From: CAYVKY01 sp964452115
GTDB taxonomy: Bacteria; Bacteroidota; Ignavibacteria; Tepidaquicellales; Tepidaquicellaceae
Assembly (NCBI GenBank): GCA_964452115.1
Contig: CAYVKY010000051.1
Location: 1 to 14,408, forward strand
Reading direction: 5' to 3'
DNA: 14,408 nucleotides
Shown here: piece after piece, positions 6,254 through 14,408 of the stretch
Layout of the letters: each line of letters opens with the position of its first letter
How positions within the stretch are numbered: the first letter of the stretch is position 1
Position numbers and translations under genes: made by a program
The notes under the pieces: generated by a model
What the model saw: only the letters and a program-made list of their open reading frames with translations
Told to the model about the DNA's origin: nothing
The model's database searches: none

Positions 6254-9200
6254 GCCCGAATAATTACACGGAAGATAAATTAGTTCAGAAAACAACGGCA
6301 GACTATTTTGAGAAAAAATTAAATTGGGAATCTATTTATGCATATAATGATGAGGTGTTAGGAAAAGACGGAACGCTCGGAAGGGAATCCGAAAAAGAAA
6401 TTATTTTATTTAAATTTTTAAGAAGTGCTCTGGAAAAACTCAATACCGGATTACCCGATGAGGCATATGATAATGCCATAAGGCAAATCACGGAATCAAG
6501 CGCATCAAAATCTCTTATACAGACAAACAAAGATAAATATGAACTCTTTAAGAAAGGGGTATTAGTTCAGTACAAAAACGATAAAGGTGAGATTGAAAAA
6601 AACAGATTAAGAGTTTTTGATTTTGAAAATGCAGAGGAAAATCATTTTTTGATTGTACGTGAACTTTGGATTCAGGGCTCACTTTACAGAAGAAGGCCGG
6701 ATATACTCGGTTTTGTTAACGGCATACCATTACTCTTTATTGAATTGAAAAATATACATAAAGATTTAAAACGGGCGTATTTTGAAAATTTGAGTGATTA
6801 TAAAGATACAATTCCGGAAATATTCTATTATAACGCAATCGCAGTTTTAAGCAATGGTAATGAAGCAAAAGTAGGCTCTTTTTCGGCAAAATATGATTAT
6901 TTCCATGAATGGAAGAGATTGGAAGAAGATGAAAAAGGAGCAGTAGATATGGAAACGCTTTTAAAAGGAATGTTTACGAAAAAGAATTTCATGGATATCT
7001 TTGAGAACTTTATCGTATATGATGAGAGCACGGGAAAAACGTCTAAGATACTTGCAAAGAACCACCAATTTTTAGGAGTTAACAAAGCAATTGATGCGGT
7101 AATAAATAGAAAAGAAAGAGAAGGAAAACTCGGCGTATTCTGGCACACGCAAGGCAGCGGTAAATCATACTCTATGGTATTCTTTTCGGAAAAAGTAAGA
7201 AGAAAATTGAAAGGGAATTTTACTTTTTTAATATTAACAGACAGAGACGACCTTGATACGCAAATTTATAAAACGTATGCAGGATGCGGAATAGTTGATA
7301 ATGATACAGATAATTGCAGAGCTGCTTCAGGTGATAATCTTAAAGAAATTCTCAGAATGGATAAACCGTATGTATTTTCTATGATACATAAGTTTAACAA
7401 ACAAGTTGAGCCGGATAATCCTTATAACACAAGAGATGATATAATTGTGATGACAGACGAAGCTCATAGGACACAGTATGGACTTTTAGCTTTAAATATG
7501 AGAAATGCACTTCCGGAAGCAAGTTATATCGGGTTTACGGGAACGCCGCTTTTCAAAGATGATGAAATAACAAAGAAAGTATTCGGAGATTACGTTTCAA
7601 CTTACGATTTTCAAAAAGCAGTTATTGATAATGCAACAGTTCCATTGAAATATGATAATCGCGGAGAGAAACTTCAGATTGGGATGAATAATTTAAATGA
7701 AAAAGTAGCCCAGAAATTAGAGGAATTTGAATTTGATATAGACCAACAGGCGGCACTGGAGCGTGAACTCGGAAGGGATTATCATGTCTTCACAGCTGAA
7801 GAAAGATTGATAAAAATAGCAAAGGATTTTGTGAATCATTACACAAACAGATGGGGAAGCGGAAAGGCAATGATTGTTTGTATTGATAAAGTTACAACAT
7901 TAAGAATGTACAATCTCATTAAAAAATTTTGGGATGAAAAGATAAAAGAAGAAACGGAAAGATATAAAAGTTTAGATGACGACCAAGACGATAGTTATCT
8001 ATCAGAAAAAATAAATTGGCTAAAAGAGACTGAATTAGCGGTAGTAATTAGCGAGGAACAAGGAGAAGTAGATTTATTCCGTAAATGGGACATAGATATT
8101 AAGCCACACAGGGAAAAAATTAAAAAAGGATTGAAAATTAATAAAAATAAGTGGATTGAAATAGATTCAGCATTTAAAGATCCTGAACATAAATTCCGTG
8201 TAGCTATTGTATGTGCAATGTGGCTCACGGGGTTTGATGTTCCGTCACTTTCAGTAATGTATTTAGATAAACCGTTAAAAGCTCATACTTTGATGCAGGC
8301 AATAGCCAGGGCAAACAGAGTTTATCAAGGAAAAAATAACGGACTTATTGTTGATTACTGCGGTATATTAAAAAATTTAAGAGAATCGCTTGCAACGTTT
8401 ACGACTAAAAGTGAATGCAAAGAAGGTGATGAGTTTGTTGACCCGGTGAGACCGGAAGAAGAGCTGATTGATGAACTTAAAGAAACTATAAATGAGATTA
8501 TTAACTTTTTCAAAGAGAAAAATTTTGAGCTTAAAAGAATAATTGAAACAACGGGATTTGAAAAAAATGCTGCAATCGTAGAAGCGAAAGAATTGGTAAA
8601 CCAAAACGAAGAATCCAGAAAAAATTATGAGATATTAGCAAGAGAAGTTTTTAAAAAATTCAAAGCATGTATAAATATACCTCAGGTAAGAGAATATCGC
8701 GAAAAATATGGTGCTATAAATATAATATATAAAGAATTACAGGAAGACAGGGAAAAAGCAGATATTTCACATATATTGAAAGAACTTCAGGGAATAGTAG
8801 ATGAAACAATTGCCACTATACCGGAAAATGACGTAAAAGATGAAGATAGGGTATATGATATAAGTAAAATTGATTTTCAAAAATTACAACAGGAGTTTGC
8901 AAAATCTAAGAAAAAATATTCTACAGTTTATAATCTGAAAGAATTAGTAGAGAAAAAATTAAAAAAAATGATTTCAAAAAATCCTAAAAGGATGGATTTG
9001 TATAAAAGGTATCAGGAGATTATAGCAGAATACAATTTAGAAAAAGACAGAGTTATGATAGAAAAAACATTTGCGGAATTAATGGAATTTGAGCAATCAT
9101 TAAATACAGAAGAAAAAAGAGCTATAAAAGAAGGTCTTGATGAAGATTCATTGGCTTTATTCGATTTATTAGAAAAACCGAATTTAAGACCGGCAGAAAG

Positions 9201-9474
9201 GGAAAAGATTAAAAGAGTAGCAAAGGATTTATACAGTAAACTAAAATCCGAATATATGAAAATACAAGGTCTATGGGATAAAGATTCTACAAAGTCGGAT
9301 ATGAAAATATTTATAAAAGATTTTTTATATAATGACAATACAGGATTGCCGCATCCCGATTATACAACAGAAGAGGTATATCAAAAAGCCGAAATGATTT
9401 ATAATTATTTATACAGGCAGTACGAAGAGCAGATTCGAAATTGTTCGTTTGTTGTAGCAAATCAATCATTTTAA
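6250..9474 (+). CDS. hsdR: Type I restriction-modification system, restriction/translocation subunit HsdR
   Basis: HsdR is the ATP-driven motor and nuclease that pulls DNA through the complex and cuts unmethylated DNA away from the target. The 1,074 residues hold, in order, a PD-(D/E)xK nuclease core with Asp151, Glu165 and Lys167 ('RRPDILGF' and 'LLFIELKN'); a Walker A motif 'TQGSGKS' (300-306); a DEAH box (403-406); the helicase motif 'GFTGTP' (428-433); a late helicase motif 'QAIARANR' (683-690); and a helical C-terminal domain with 'IKDFLYNDNTGLP'. All expected catalytic residues are present, so the protein looks functional. The ATG overlaps the hsdS stop as ATGA, and GGAG at 6236-6239 gives a reasonable ribosome site. 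The length is ordinary for the family. Confidence 0.95.
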   Translation: MSPNNYTEDKLVQKTTADYFEKKLNWESIYAYNDEVLGKDGTLGRESEKEIILFKFLRSALEKLNTGLPDEAYDNAIRQITESSASKSLIQTNKDKYELFKKGVLVQYKNDKGEIEKNRLRVFDFENAEENHFLIVRELWIQGSLYRRRPDILGFVNGIPLLFIELKNIHKDLKRAYFENLSDYKDTIPEIFYYNAIAVLSNGNEAKVGSFSAKYDYFHEWKRLEEDEKGAVDMETLLKGMFTKKNFMDIFENFIVYDESTGKTSKILAKNHQFLGVNKAIDAVINRKEREGKLGVFWHTQGSGKSYSMVFFSEKVRRKLKGNFTFLILTDRDDLDTQIYKTYAGCGIVDNDTDNCRAASGDNLKEILRMDKPYVFSMIHKFNKQVEPDNPYNTRDDIIVMTDEAHRTQYGLLALNMRNALPEASYIGFTGTPLFKDDEITKKVFGDYVSTYDFQKAVIDNATVPLKYDNRGEKLQIGMNNLNEKVAQKLEEFEFDIDQQAALERELGRDYHVFTAEERLIKIAKDFVNHYTNRWGSGKAMIVCIDKVTTLRMYNLIKKFWDEKIKEETERYKSLDDDQDDSYLSEKINWLKETELAVVISEEQGEVDLFRKWDIDIKPHREKIKKGLKINKNKWIEIDSAFKDPEHKFRVAIVCAMWLTGFDVPSLSVMYLDKPLKAHTLMQAIARANRVYQGKNNGLIVDYCGILKNLRESLATFTTKSECKEGDEFVDPVRPEEELIDELKETINEIINFFKEKNFELKRIIETTGFEKNAAIVEAKELVNQNEESRKNYEILAREVFKKFKACINIPQVREYREKYGAINIIYKELQEDREKADISHILKELQGIVDETIATIPENDVKDEDRVYDISKIDFQKLQQEFAKSKKKYSTVYNLKELVEKKLKKMISKNPKRMDLYKRYQEIIAEYNLEKDRVMIEKTFAELMEFEQSLNTEEKRAIKEGLDEDSLALFDLLEKPNLRPAEREKIKRVAKDLYSKLKSEYMKIQGLWDKDSTKSDMKIFIKDFLYNDNTGLPHPDYTTEEVYQKAEMIYNYLYRQYEEQIRNCSFVVANQSF

Positions 9475-9482
9475 ACATATTT

Positions 9483-9502
9483 ATAATATTCATCAATATT
9501 AT
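9483..9502 (+). terminator. Weak AT-only hairpin after hsdR
   Basis: ATAATATT and AATATTAT form a perfect 8-bp stem around the loop CATC, starting eight bases after the hsdR stop. The stem has no G-C pairs and no clear U tract follows, so termination would be weak. Some hsd transcripts may therefore read into scpA. Confidence 0.25.
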
Positions 9503-9532
9503 TATTGAAATTTACCCACATAATTTCACAAG

Positions 9533-9564
9533 TCTGATTTCAATTTAATTTATAAAGGCATTTC
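9533..9564 (+). repeat. Right copy of 32-bp direct repeat, in the scpA leader
   Basis: This copy is identical over 32 bases to 2849-2880 and in the same orientation. It ends 18 bases before the scpA ATG, so it probably lies in or next to the scpA promoter and leader. The preceding bases TTTCACAA (9524-9531) also occur at 2804-2811 on the left side. The right side could therefore be a shortened relative of the left segment. Confidence 0.9.
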
Positions 9565-9582
9565 TGTATATTCTTATGATAT

Positions 9583-10368
9583 ATGAACGAAACAAATACA
9601 ACAACAGAATATTCTCCGAAGACGAATGACTATTGGGCTAAACTTCCTGAATTTGAAGGTCCGCTTGATATACTGCTTCATTTCGTAAAAGAGGATGAAC
9701 TGAATATTTATGATATTCCGATTTCCAAAATTACGAAGGACTATCTGGGATATCTGCAGTATATTCAGTCCCTTGACATTGAAGTGGCAGGGGAGTTTCT
9801 GCTGATGGCAACCGAACTTATGAAAATAAAGGCAAGGATGCTGATTCCCGTTCCCGAAACCGAAGAAGGGGTTGAAGAGGAAGACCCGCGCTATACGCTT
9901 GTGAAAAAACTTCTGGAATATAAGCGGTTCAAAGAGGCAAGCGAAGGCATTGAAGATATGGAAAAGGAAGCACGCAGGAGATTTTTCAGAAGTTACTTTG
10001 AATACGATGAAACGGTGCAAGCCGAAGTTGACAGTCAGGAAACTTATGATATAAAAAATCTGACAATCTTTAATCTTATAAAAGCTTACAGGGACGTGAT
10101 TATAAGCGCCCGTGAGGAAATCGTTCACCCTATTCAGACATTATATACTTCGCCTGATGAGCAGCGAGCGTACCTTATAAAAAAGCTTTTTGAAACTGTA
10201 AATATGCACTTTGATGATATATATTCCGAACTGAATGATAAACTGAAAATCATCTGCGCATTTATCGCTCTGCTTCAATTGGCGCTTGAAGGATTTTTAA
10301 CAATAAAAGTTAATCCTGACAACATCTGCGATTTTACGATTCATAAAACAAATCAGACACAGAATTGA
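9583..10368 (+). CDS. scpA: Segregation and condensation protein A
   Basis: ScpA is the kleisin subunit of the SMC-ScpAB condensin, which compacts and separates chromosomes in the nucleoid. The 261-residue protein has the family opening 'EFEGPLDILLHFVKEDELN' (23-41), followed by 'IYDIPISKITKDYLGYL' and 'VAGEFLLMATELMKIKARML'. An acidic linker and the C-terminal winged-helix region that contacts SMC follow. The ATG at 9583 is used; the nearby ATG at 9576 is out of frame. No Shine-Dalgarno is seen. The gene heads a run of five same-strand genes with overlaps or very short gaps, and its stop overlaps the scpB start as TTGA. The smc gene is not in the window. Confidence 0.95.
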   Translation: MNETNTTTEYSPKTNDYWAKLPEFEGPLDILLHFVKEDELNIYDIPISKITKDYLGYLQYIQSLDIEVAGEFLLMATELMKIKARMLIPVPETEEGVEEEDPRYTLVKKLLEYKRFKEASEGIEDMEKEARRRFFRSYFEYDETVQAEVDSQETYDIKNLTIFNLIKAYRDVIISAREEIVHPIQTLYTSPDEQRAYLIKKLFETVNMHFDDIYSELNDKLKIICAFIALLQLALEGFLTIKVNPDNICDFTIHKTNQTQN

Positions 10369-11123
10369 CCGACCTTAGTTTGAAACATATTGTTGAAGCA
10401 ATACTTTTTGCATCGGAAGAAGAACTATCGCTCAAACAGCTGAAAGACCTTCTGGATTCATCCAAAGTGCCTTCCACTCTGCGTGAAATCGAGGAGTGCA
10501 TCCGTCTTTTGAATGAAGAATACGGAGAGTCGGGAAGTGCATTTCAAATTGTAGCAATTGCGGGCGGATATCAGTATGCCACAAAAAAGGAATTCGCAGA
10601 ATATGTAGGCAAAATGAAAATAGAATCGCAGCGAAAAAAGCTGTCGCAGTCTGCACTCGAATCGCTTGCAATCATTGCATACAAGCAGCCCATTACAAGG
10701 TCGGAAATTGAATTTATCCGCGGTGTGAATGTGGATTACATTGTGAACTCACTTCTGGAAAGGGATTTGATTATGATTAAGGGAAGGGCTACAACCCCCG
10801 GCAGACCGATACTTTACGGCACTACGAAAAATTTTCTTAAACTAATCGGACTCGAGAGTATTGAAGACCTTCCGAAACTAAGGGAGATAAACGAAATTCT
10901 TAAGAGCGAAAAAATCGAAGGCATTACCGAAGCGGATATAGATTTGTTTAATTCAATGACTCAGCCCGAAGAAGCAGCAGGTGAAGATCAGGAAGGGCTG
11001 GACTTTGAAAATGTGCAGGATGAAATACCGGCGGAAGAAATTCAAAATGAAATTGAACCGGATGATATCAAGGAAGAAAATTTAAATAACGAAACGGAAA
11101 ATGACGAAGGAACAAGAGAATAA
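10365..11123 (+). CDS. scpB: Segregation and condensation protein B
   Basis: ScpB dimers bind the middle of ScpA and stabilise the SMC-ScpAB complex. The two winged-helix domains are clear from 'LKHIVEAILFASEEELS' near the N-terminus and 'ALESLAIIAYKQPITRSEIE', 'IRGVNVDYIVNSLLERDLI' and 'GRPILYGTTKNFLKLIG' in the second domain. The protein has 252 residues; the last 55 or so are an acidic, Glu/Asp/Asn-rich tail beyond the folded core. The start is a TTG overlapping the scpA stop, with a second in-frame TTG at 10380 as an alternative. Overlap with scpA supports coupled synthesis of partner subunits. The 3' end overlaps the next gene by 23 bases. Confidence 0.93.
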   Translation: MTDLSLKHIVEAILFASEEELSLKQLKDLLDSSKVPSTLREIEECIRLLNEEYGESGSAFQIVAIAGGYQYATKKEFAEYVGKMKIESQRKKLSQSALESLAIIAYKQPITRSEIEFIRGVNVDYIVNSLLERDLIMIKGRATTPGRPILYGTTKNFLKLIGLESIEDLPKLREINEILKSEKIEGITEADIDLFNSMTQPEEAAGEDQEGLDFENVQDEIPAEEIQNEIEPDDIKEENLNNETENDEGTRE

Positions 11124-11838
11124 CGGATATATAAGAATAAATAAGTTCATCGCCGCAAACACCGGAATGTCAAGGCGTGAGGTTGATGAATACATCAGCC
11201 AGGGAAGAATCACCATCAACAGCATAACAGTGCGCGATATGGGATTTAAGGTGAATCCGGATAAGGACAAAGTTGCAGTTGACGGCGTGAAGGTGAAAGT
11301 GGAAACGCAGAAAATTTATATTATGCTTCATAAGCCCGAAAAGGTGATTACATCTCTGGACGATGAAAAGCACAGGGAAACTGTGATGAATTTTGTGGAT
11401 GTGAAAAAGCCCGTGTTTCCCGTAGGAAGGCTTGATTACGACACTTCGGGACTGCTGCTGCTTACGAATGACGGAGACTTTGCAAACGATATGATGCATC
11501 CGTCATCGAAAGTCAAAAAAACTTATGAAGTAAAACTTTCGAAACCGCTGCTTGACAAGCATCAGGAATTGCTTCAGAAGGGCATAATACTCGAAAGGAA
11601 AAAAACACTTCCGTGTGAAATAAAATTTACGGACAAAAACGACAAAAAATATATAAGCATAACCATCAGCGAAGGACGAAACCGCCAGATAAGGAAAATG
11701 TTTGAAGGACTTGGATACTTTGTGAATAAACTGAAACGCATTTCGTACGGCAATCTGAAACTCGGCTCATTGAAAAAAGGCGCGTGGAGATTCCTTACCG
11801 CTGAAGAAATATCGGAATTGAAAAATTTAAAAAAATAA
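11101..11838 (+). CDS. rluB: RsuA/RluB-family rRNA pseudouridine synthase
   Basis: Members of this family convert a specific uridine in ribosomal RNA to pseudouridine. The 245-residue protein starts with an S4 RNA-binding domain ('RINKFIAANTGMSRREVDEY'), then has the catalytic motif 'GRLDYDTSGLLLLTNDG' with the expected catalytic Asp112, and the late motif 'GRNRQIRKMFEGLGY'. Linkage to scpB is common in bacteria and favours the RluB (23S rRNA) subgroup, but RsuA-like or RluE-like specificity cannot be excluded by eye. The ATG lies inside the end of scpB, 23 bases overlapping. The lysS start follows 3 bases after its stop. Confidence 0.88.
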   Translation: MTKEQENNGYIRINKFIAANTGMSRREVDEYISQGRITINSITVRDMGFKVNPDKDKVAVDGVKVKVETQKIYIMLHKPEKVITSLDDEKHRETVMNFVDVKKPVFPVGRLDYDTSGLLLLTNDGDFANDMMHPSSKVKKTYEVKLSKPLLDKHQELLQKGIILERKKTLPCEIKFTDKNDKKYISITISEGRNRQIRKMFEGLGYFVNKLKRISYGNLKLGSLKKGAWRFLTAEEISELKNLKK

Positions 11839-11841
11839 ACT

Positions 11842-13416
11842 ATGACTCAGGAACAAAATGAACTTGTAAAAAGAAGATTTGAAGAACTTGAGCAGATAAA
11901 AAAACTTGGTGTAAATCCTTATCCGCACAGATTCGACATAGATTCTTATTCGAAAGAAATTATTTCAAATTTTACTGACCCGCAGACAGACGAAGAAAAA
12001 GAAGAACGCAAAAAAGTTATCGTTTCCGTTGCGGGCAGGATTGTTGCAATCCGCAAAATGGGAAAAGCCACATTCTGCCATATCAAGGACAGAGACGGGC
12101 GAATTCAGATTTATATCAGAAAAGATGACGTAGGCGAGCTGAGTTATAGCATTCTGAAACTGCTCGATATCGGAGATATCATCGGCATCAAGGGATTTGT
12201 GTTCAGAACAAAAACAGGCGAAGTATCCATTCACGCAATCGCGATGGAACTGCTCACAAAATCGCTGCAGCCGCTTCCGGTTGTAAAGGAAGAAGTAACC
12301 GAAACCGGTGAAAAGATTGTACACGATGCTTTTGCCGATGTGGAACTCAGATACAGGCAAAGGTATATTGACCTTATTGTAAATGATGAAGTCAAAGGCA
12401 CATTCATCAAACGCAATAAAATTATTAAATCAATCAAGCAGACATTAGAGAAGCACAGTTTTGTGGAAGTGGAAACTCCGACGCTTCAGACAATTTACGG
12501 CGGAGCAAATGCAAAACCGTTTGTGACACATCACAATTCGCTCGATATAAATCTTTTTCTCAGAATATCAAATGAACTCTTTCTGAAACGACTGATTGTC
12601 GGCGGTTTCAACAGGGTTTATGAATTCGTAAAAGATTTCAGAAATGAAGGCGTTGACAGAACGCACAATCCCGAGTTCACTCAGGTTGAATGGTATCAGG
12701 CATACGGCGACTATAATGACAGCATGGATTTATATGAGGAAGTTGTTGAGCAGGCGTGCCTTGAAGTTAACGGCACAACGAAAATAAATTATCAGGGCAC
12801 AGAGATTGACCTTGCGCGTCCGTGGAAGAGACTAAAAATGACGGATGCGATTACGGAAAAAACCGGACTCGATGTATTAAAAATGACTAAGGATGAAATA
12901 ATTGACTATATGAAGAAAAATAATGTTGAATTCAATCCGAAAAATGCCGGCAGCAAGGGCTCTGCGATTGCACTGCTGTTTGAAGGCGTGTGCGAAAAGG
13001 ATTTGGTGCAGCCGACATTTGTGATTGACCATCCGATTGACACCACTCCGCTATGCAAACCCCTGAGGGAATACACGCTGGCACAGCTTCAAGAAATGAA
13101 GAATGACCCTGAAGCAGTGATTTTTGTTGAAAGATTTGAACCGTATATAAACAGATGGGAAATGGGCAATGCTTATACGGAGCTTAATGACCCGCTGCTT
13201 CAAAGGAAACTCTTTGAAGAGCAGGTTGAGCGCGGCAGAGGCGGTGAAGAAGAGACACATCCGATGGATGAAGACTTTATGAAGGCAATTGAAATAGGCA
13301 TGCCACCGACAACAGGCGTAGGCTTAGGAGTTGACAGGCTTATTATGCTGCTTACAAATTCATACACAATCAGAGACGTATTACTTTTCCCCCTAATGAA
13401 ACCTATGGAAAAATGA
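11842..13416 (+). CDS. lysS: Lysine--tRNA ligase, class II
   Basis: LysS charges tRNA-Lys with lysine using ATP in the cytoplasm. The 524 residues contain an N-terminal OB-fold anticodon-binding domain ('VSVAGRIVAIRKMGKATF') and a class II catalytic domain. Motif 1 lies around 'FVEVETPTLQ', motif 2 is 'FRNEGVDRTHNPEFT' (266-280) and motif 3 is 'GVGLGVDRLIML' with Arg499. 'YGGANAKPF' is also typical of class II lysyl enzymes. Length and motif order are ordinary for the bacterial enzyme. The ATG at 11842 follows the previous stop by 3 bases, and the stop overlaps the next gene as ATGA, so it belongs to the same operon. Confidence 0.96.
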   Translation: MTQEQNELVKRRFEELEQIKKLGVNPYPHRFDIDSYSKEIISNFTDPQTDEEKEERKKVIVSVAGRIVAIRKMGKATFCHIKDRDGRIQIYIRKDDVGELSYSILKLLDIGDIIGIKGFVFRTKTGEVSIHAIAMELLTKSLQPLPVVKEEVTETGEKIVHDAFADVELRYRQRYIDLIVNDEVKGTFIKRNKIIKSIKQTLEKHSFVEVETPTLQTIYGGANAKPFVTHHNSLDINLFLRISNELFLKRLIVGGFNRVYEFVKDFRNEGVDRTHNPEFTQVEWYQAYGDYNDSMDLYEEVVEQACLEVNGTTKINYQGTEIDLARPWKRLKMTDAITEKTGLDVLKMTKDEIIDYMKKNNVEFNPKNAGSKGSAIALLFEGVCEKDLVQPTFVIDHPIDTTPLCKPLREYTLAQLQEMKNDPEAVIFVERFEPYINRWEMGNAYTELNDPLLQRKLFEEQVERGRGGEEETHPMDEDFMKAIEIGMPPTTGVGLGVDRLIMLLTNSYTIRDVLLFPLMKPMEK

Positions 13417-14390
13417 AATATTACAATAACATACTCGAGTTAATCGGAAAAACTCCGTTAGTGAAATTAAATAAGATTCCTCAAAAAATGGGAATCAAAG
13501 CAACATTGCTTGCGAAAATTGAATCGCAGAATCCCGGCGGAAGCGTAAAAGACAGAATCGGATATTATATGATTGATGCAGCGGAAAGAGAAGGTAAACT
13601 CAAGCCCGGTGCAACAATTGTAGAAGCGACAAGCGGCAATACCGGCATCGGACTTGCACTCACGGCTGCCGTGAAAGGATACAAGTGCATCATTGTTGTA
13701 ACCGATAAAGTCAGCGACGAGAAAAAAAATTATCTGAGAGCATTCGGAGCCGAAGTTGTTGTTGTTCCGAAAGAGGCAACTCCGGACGACCCGGAATATT
13801 ATTTTAATAAAGCAAAGTCCATTGCTGAAAGCAATCCTGATTATTTCTTTGCGAATCAAAATGACAATTTAAATAATCCGCGCATTCATTACCTCACAAC
13901 AGGCAGAGAAATCTGGGAAGATACAGACGGAAAAATTACACATTATGTTGCCGGAGTTGGCACAGGCGGCACAATCACGGGCACGGCAATGTATCTGAAA
14001 GAAAAAAATCCGGATATAGTTGTAATCGGCACTGACCCCGTCGGCTCGGTGTATAAATCTTTCAAGGATACCGGAAAACTTTGCGAACCGTCGCCATACC
14101 TGATTGAAGGAGTGGGTGCCGAGCAGGTACACGAAGCGGTAAATTTTAATTACATTGATAAAGTTGTAAGCATAAGCGATAAGGATTCGATTGATATGTG
14201 CAGATATATCACAAAAGAGGAAGGCATATTCTGCGGTTCATCAAGCGGAATGATTGCCTATGCTGCACTTGAAGAAGCAAAACATCTTGACAAAGATGCA
14301 ATTGTTGTATTTATGATTTGCGATACAGGCGAAAGATACATGTCAAAATTCCATAACGAAAAATGGCTGAAAGATAACGGAATTATCTGA
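13413..14390 (+). CDS. PLP-dependent cystathionine beta-synthase/cysteine synthase family protein
   Basis: This 325-residue fold-type II pyridoxal-phosphate enzyme acts in cysteine or cystathionine formation. The PLP Lys is Lys46 in 'NPGGSVKDR', the substrate loop is 'TSGNTG' (73-78), and the phosphate-binding loop is 'GVGTGGTITG' (181-190). 'VTDKVSDEKKNYLRAFGAEV' and the ending 'GERYMSKFHNEKWLKDNGII' resemble cystathionine beta-synthase more than CysK in my reading. The C-terminal regulatory CBS (Bateman) pair of many such enzymes is absent. It may therefore use homocysteine plus serine or O-acetylserine, or be a plain cysteine synthase; the sequence does not decide this. The start overlaps the lysS stop by 4 bases. 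Only 18 bases remain after its stop. Confidence 0.88.
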   Translation: MKYYNNILELIGKTPLVKLNKIPQKMGIKATLLAKIESQNPGGSVKDRIGYYMIDAAEREGKLKPGATIVEATSGNTGIGLALTAAVKGYKCIIVVTDKVSDEKKNYLRAFGAEVVVVPKEATPDDPEYYFNKAKSIAESNPDYFFANQNDNLNNPRIHYLTTGREIWEDTDGKITHYVAGVGTGGTITGTAMYLKEKNPDIVVIGTDPVGSVYKSFKDTGKLCEPSPYLIEGVGAEQVHEAVNFNYIDKVVSISDKDSIDMCRYITKEEGIFCGSSSGMIAYAALEEAKHLDKDAIVVFMICDTGERYMSKFHNEKWLKDNGII

Positions 14391-14408
14391 CCGTGCCGTG
14401 AAAAAGAT

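Larger units (their letters stand above)
2849..9564 (+). mobile_element. Putative restriction-modification island bounded by direct repeats
   Basis: The segment between the two 32-bp repeats carries only the three hsd genes. Removing one repeat plus the interval would leave the small minus-strand genes next to scpA with its own leader intact. Parts of the island are much more AT-rich than the genes to its right. By hand count, 5401-5460 in hsdS has 14 G+C of 60 and 8941-9000 in hsdR has 13 of 60, against 24 of 60 at 10561-10620 in scpB. A conserved motif stretch of hsdR (8281-8340) has 24 of 60, so the contrast is uneven. No integrase or transposase lies inside. Type I systems are commonly gained and lost as cassettes; acquisition here is an inference. 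Confidence 0.45.

Noticed and set aside
2849..9564. The flanking repeats as part of a CRISPR array or a classical insertion sequence
   Set aside because: There are only two copies 6.7 kb apart with genes between them, no spacers, no transposase and no terminal inverted repeats at the outer ends.
9574..10128. Minus-strand open frame of 184 codons opposite scpA
   Set aside because: The plus strand encodes a clear ScpA with family motifs; the reverse frame is rich in Phe, Cys and His, lacks a recognisable domain and is a shadow of it.
11965..12360. Minus-strand open frame of 131 codons opposite lysS
   Set aside because: It is a shadow of the lysS OB-fold region with no domain or ribosome site.
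13467..13859. Minus-strand open frame of 130 codons opposite the PLP enzyme gene
   Set aside because: It is a shadow of a well-supported gene; its composition is not protein-like.

Overview
The window reads as chromosome from a Bacteroidota/Ignavibacteriota-type bacterium (FCB group). Three things point there: an outer-membrane beta-barrel protein of the kind common in that group, a type IX secretion (T9SS) sorting domain of the 'NYPNPFNPSTTI' style typical of Ignavibacteria and relatives, and mostly weak or absent Shine-Dalgarno sequences in AT-rich DNA. The species cannot be fixed from the sequence alone.

Layout. (1) Positions 2-1765 (+) hold the C-terminal 587 codons of an outer-membrane beta-barrel/TonB-receptor-like protein, closed by a strong rho-independent terminator (1804-1837). 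(2) Positions 1836-2729 (-) hold a small zinc-motif DUF971 protein, a 97-residue protein made of a signal-like hydrophobic segment joined directly to a T9SS type A sorting domain with no cargo between them, and a doubtful 65-residue ORF. (3) Positions 3025-9474 (+) hold a complete type I restriction-modification operon, hsdM-hsdS-hsdR, with overlapping genes. (4) Positions 9583-14390 (+) hold a tightly packed housekeeping run: scpA, scpB, an RsuA/RluB-family pseudouridine synthase, lysS and a cystathionine beta-synthase/cysteine synthase-family PLP enzyme.

How the genes work together. HsdS reads the DNA target, HsdM methylates it, and HsdR translocates and cuts unmodified DNA. ScpA and ScpB are the non-SMC subunits of the SMC condensin. 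The genes after them serve rRNA modification, lysine tRNA charging and sulfur amino acid metabolism.

Two features of the restriction operon deserve attention. First, an identical 32-bp sequence lies on both sides of it (2849-2880 and 9533-9564). The second copy ends 18 bases before scpA, which suggests that the operon was inserted upstream of scpA or can be deleted from there. Second, hsdM carries a run of eight G (3306-3313) in otherwise AT-rich DNA. Gain or loss of one G would bring a stop within about 15 codons, so the tract is a candidate on/off phase-variation switch. I found no integrase, transposase, RNA gene or CRISPR array.
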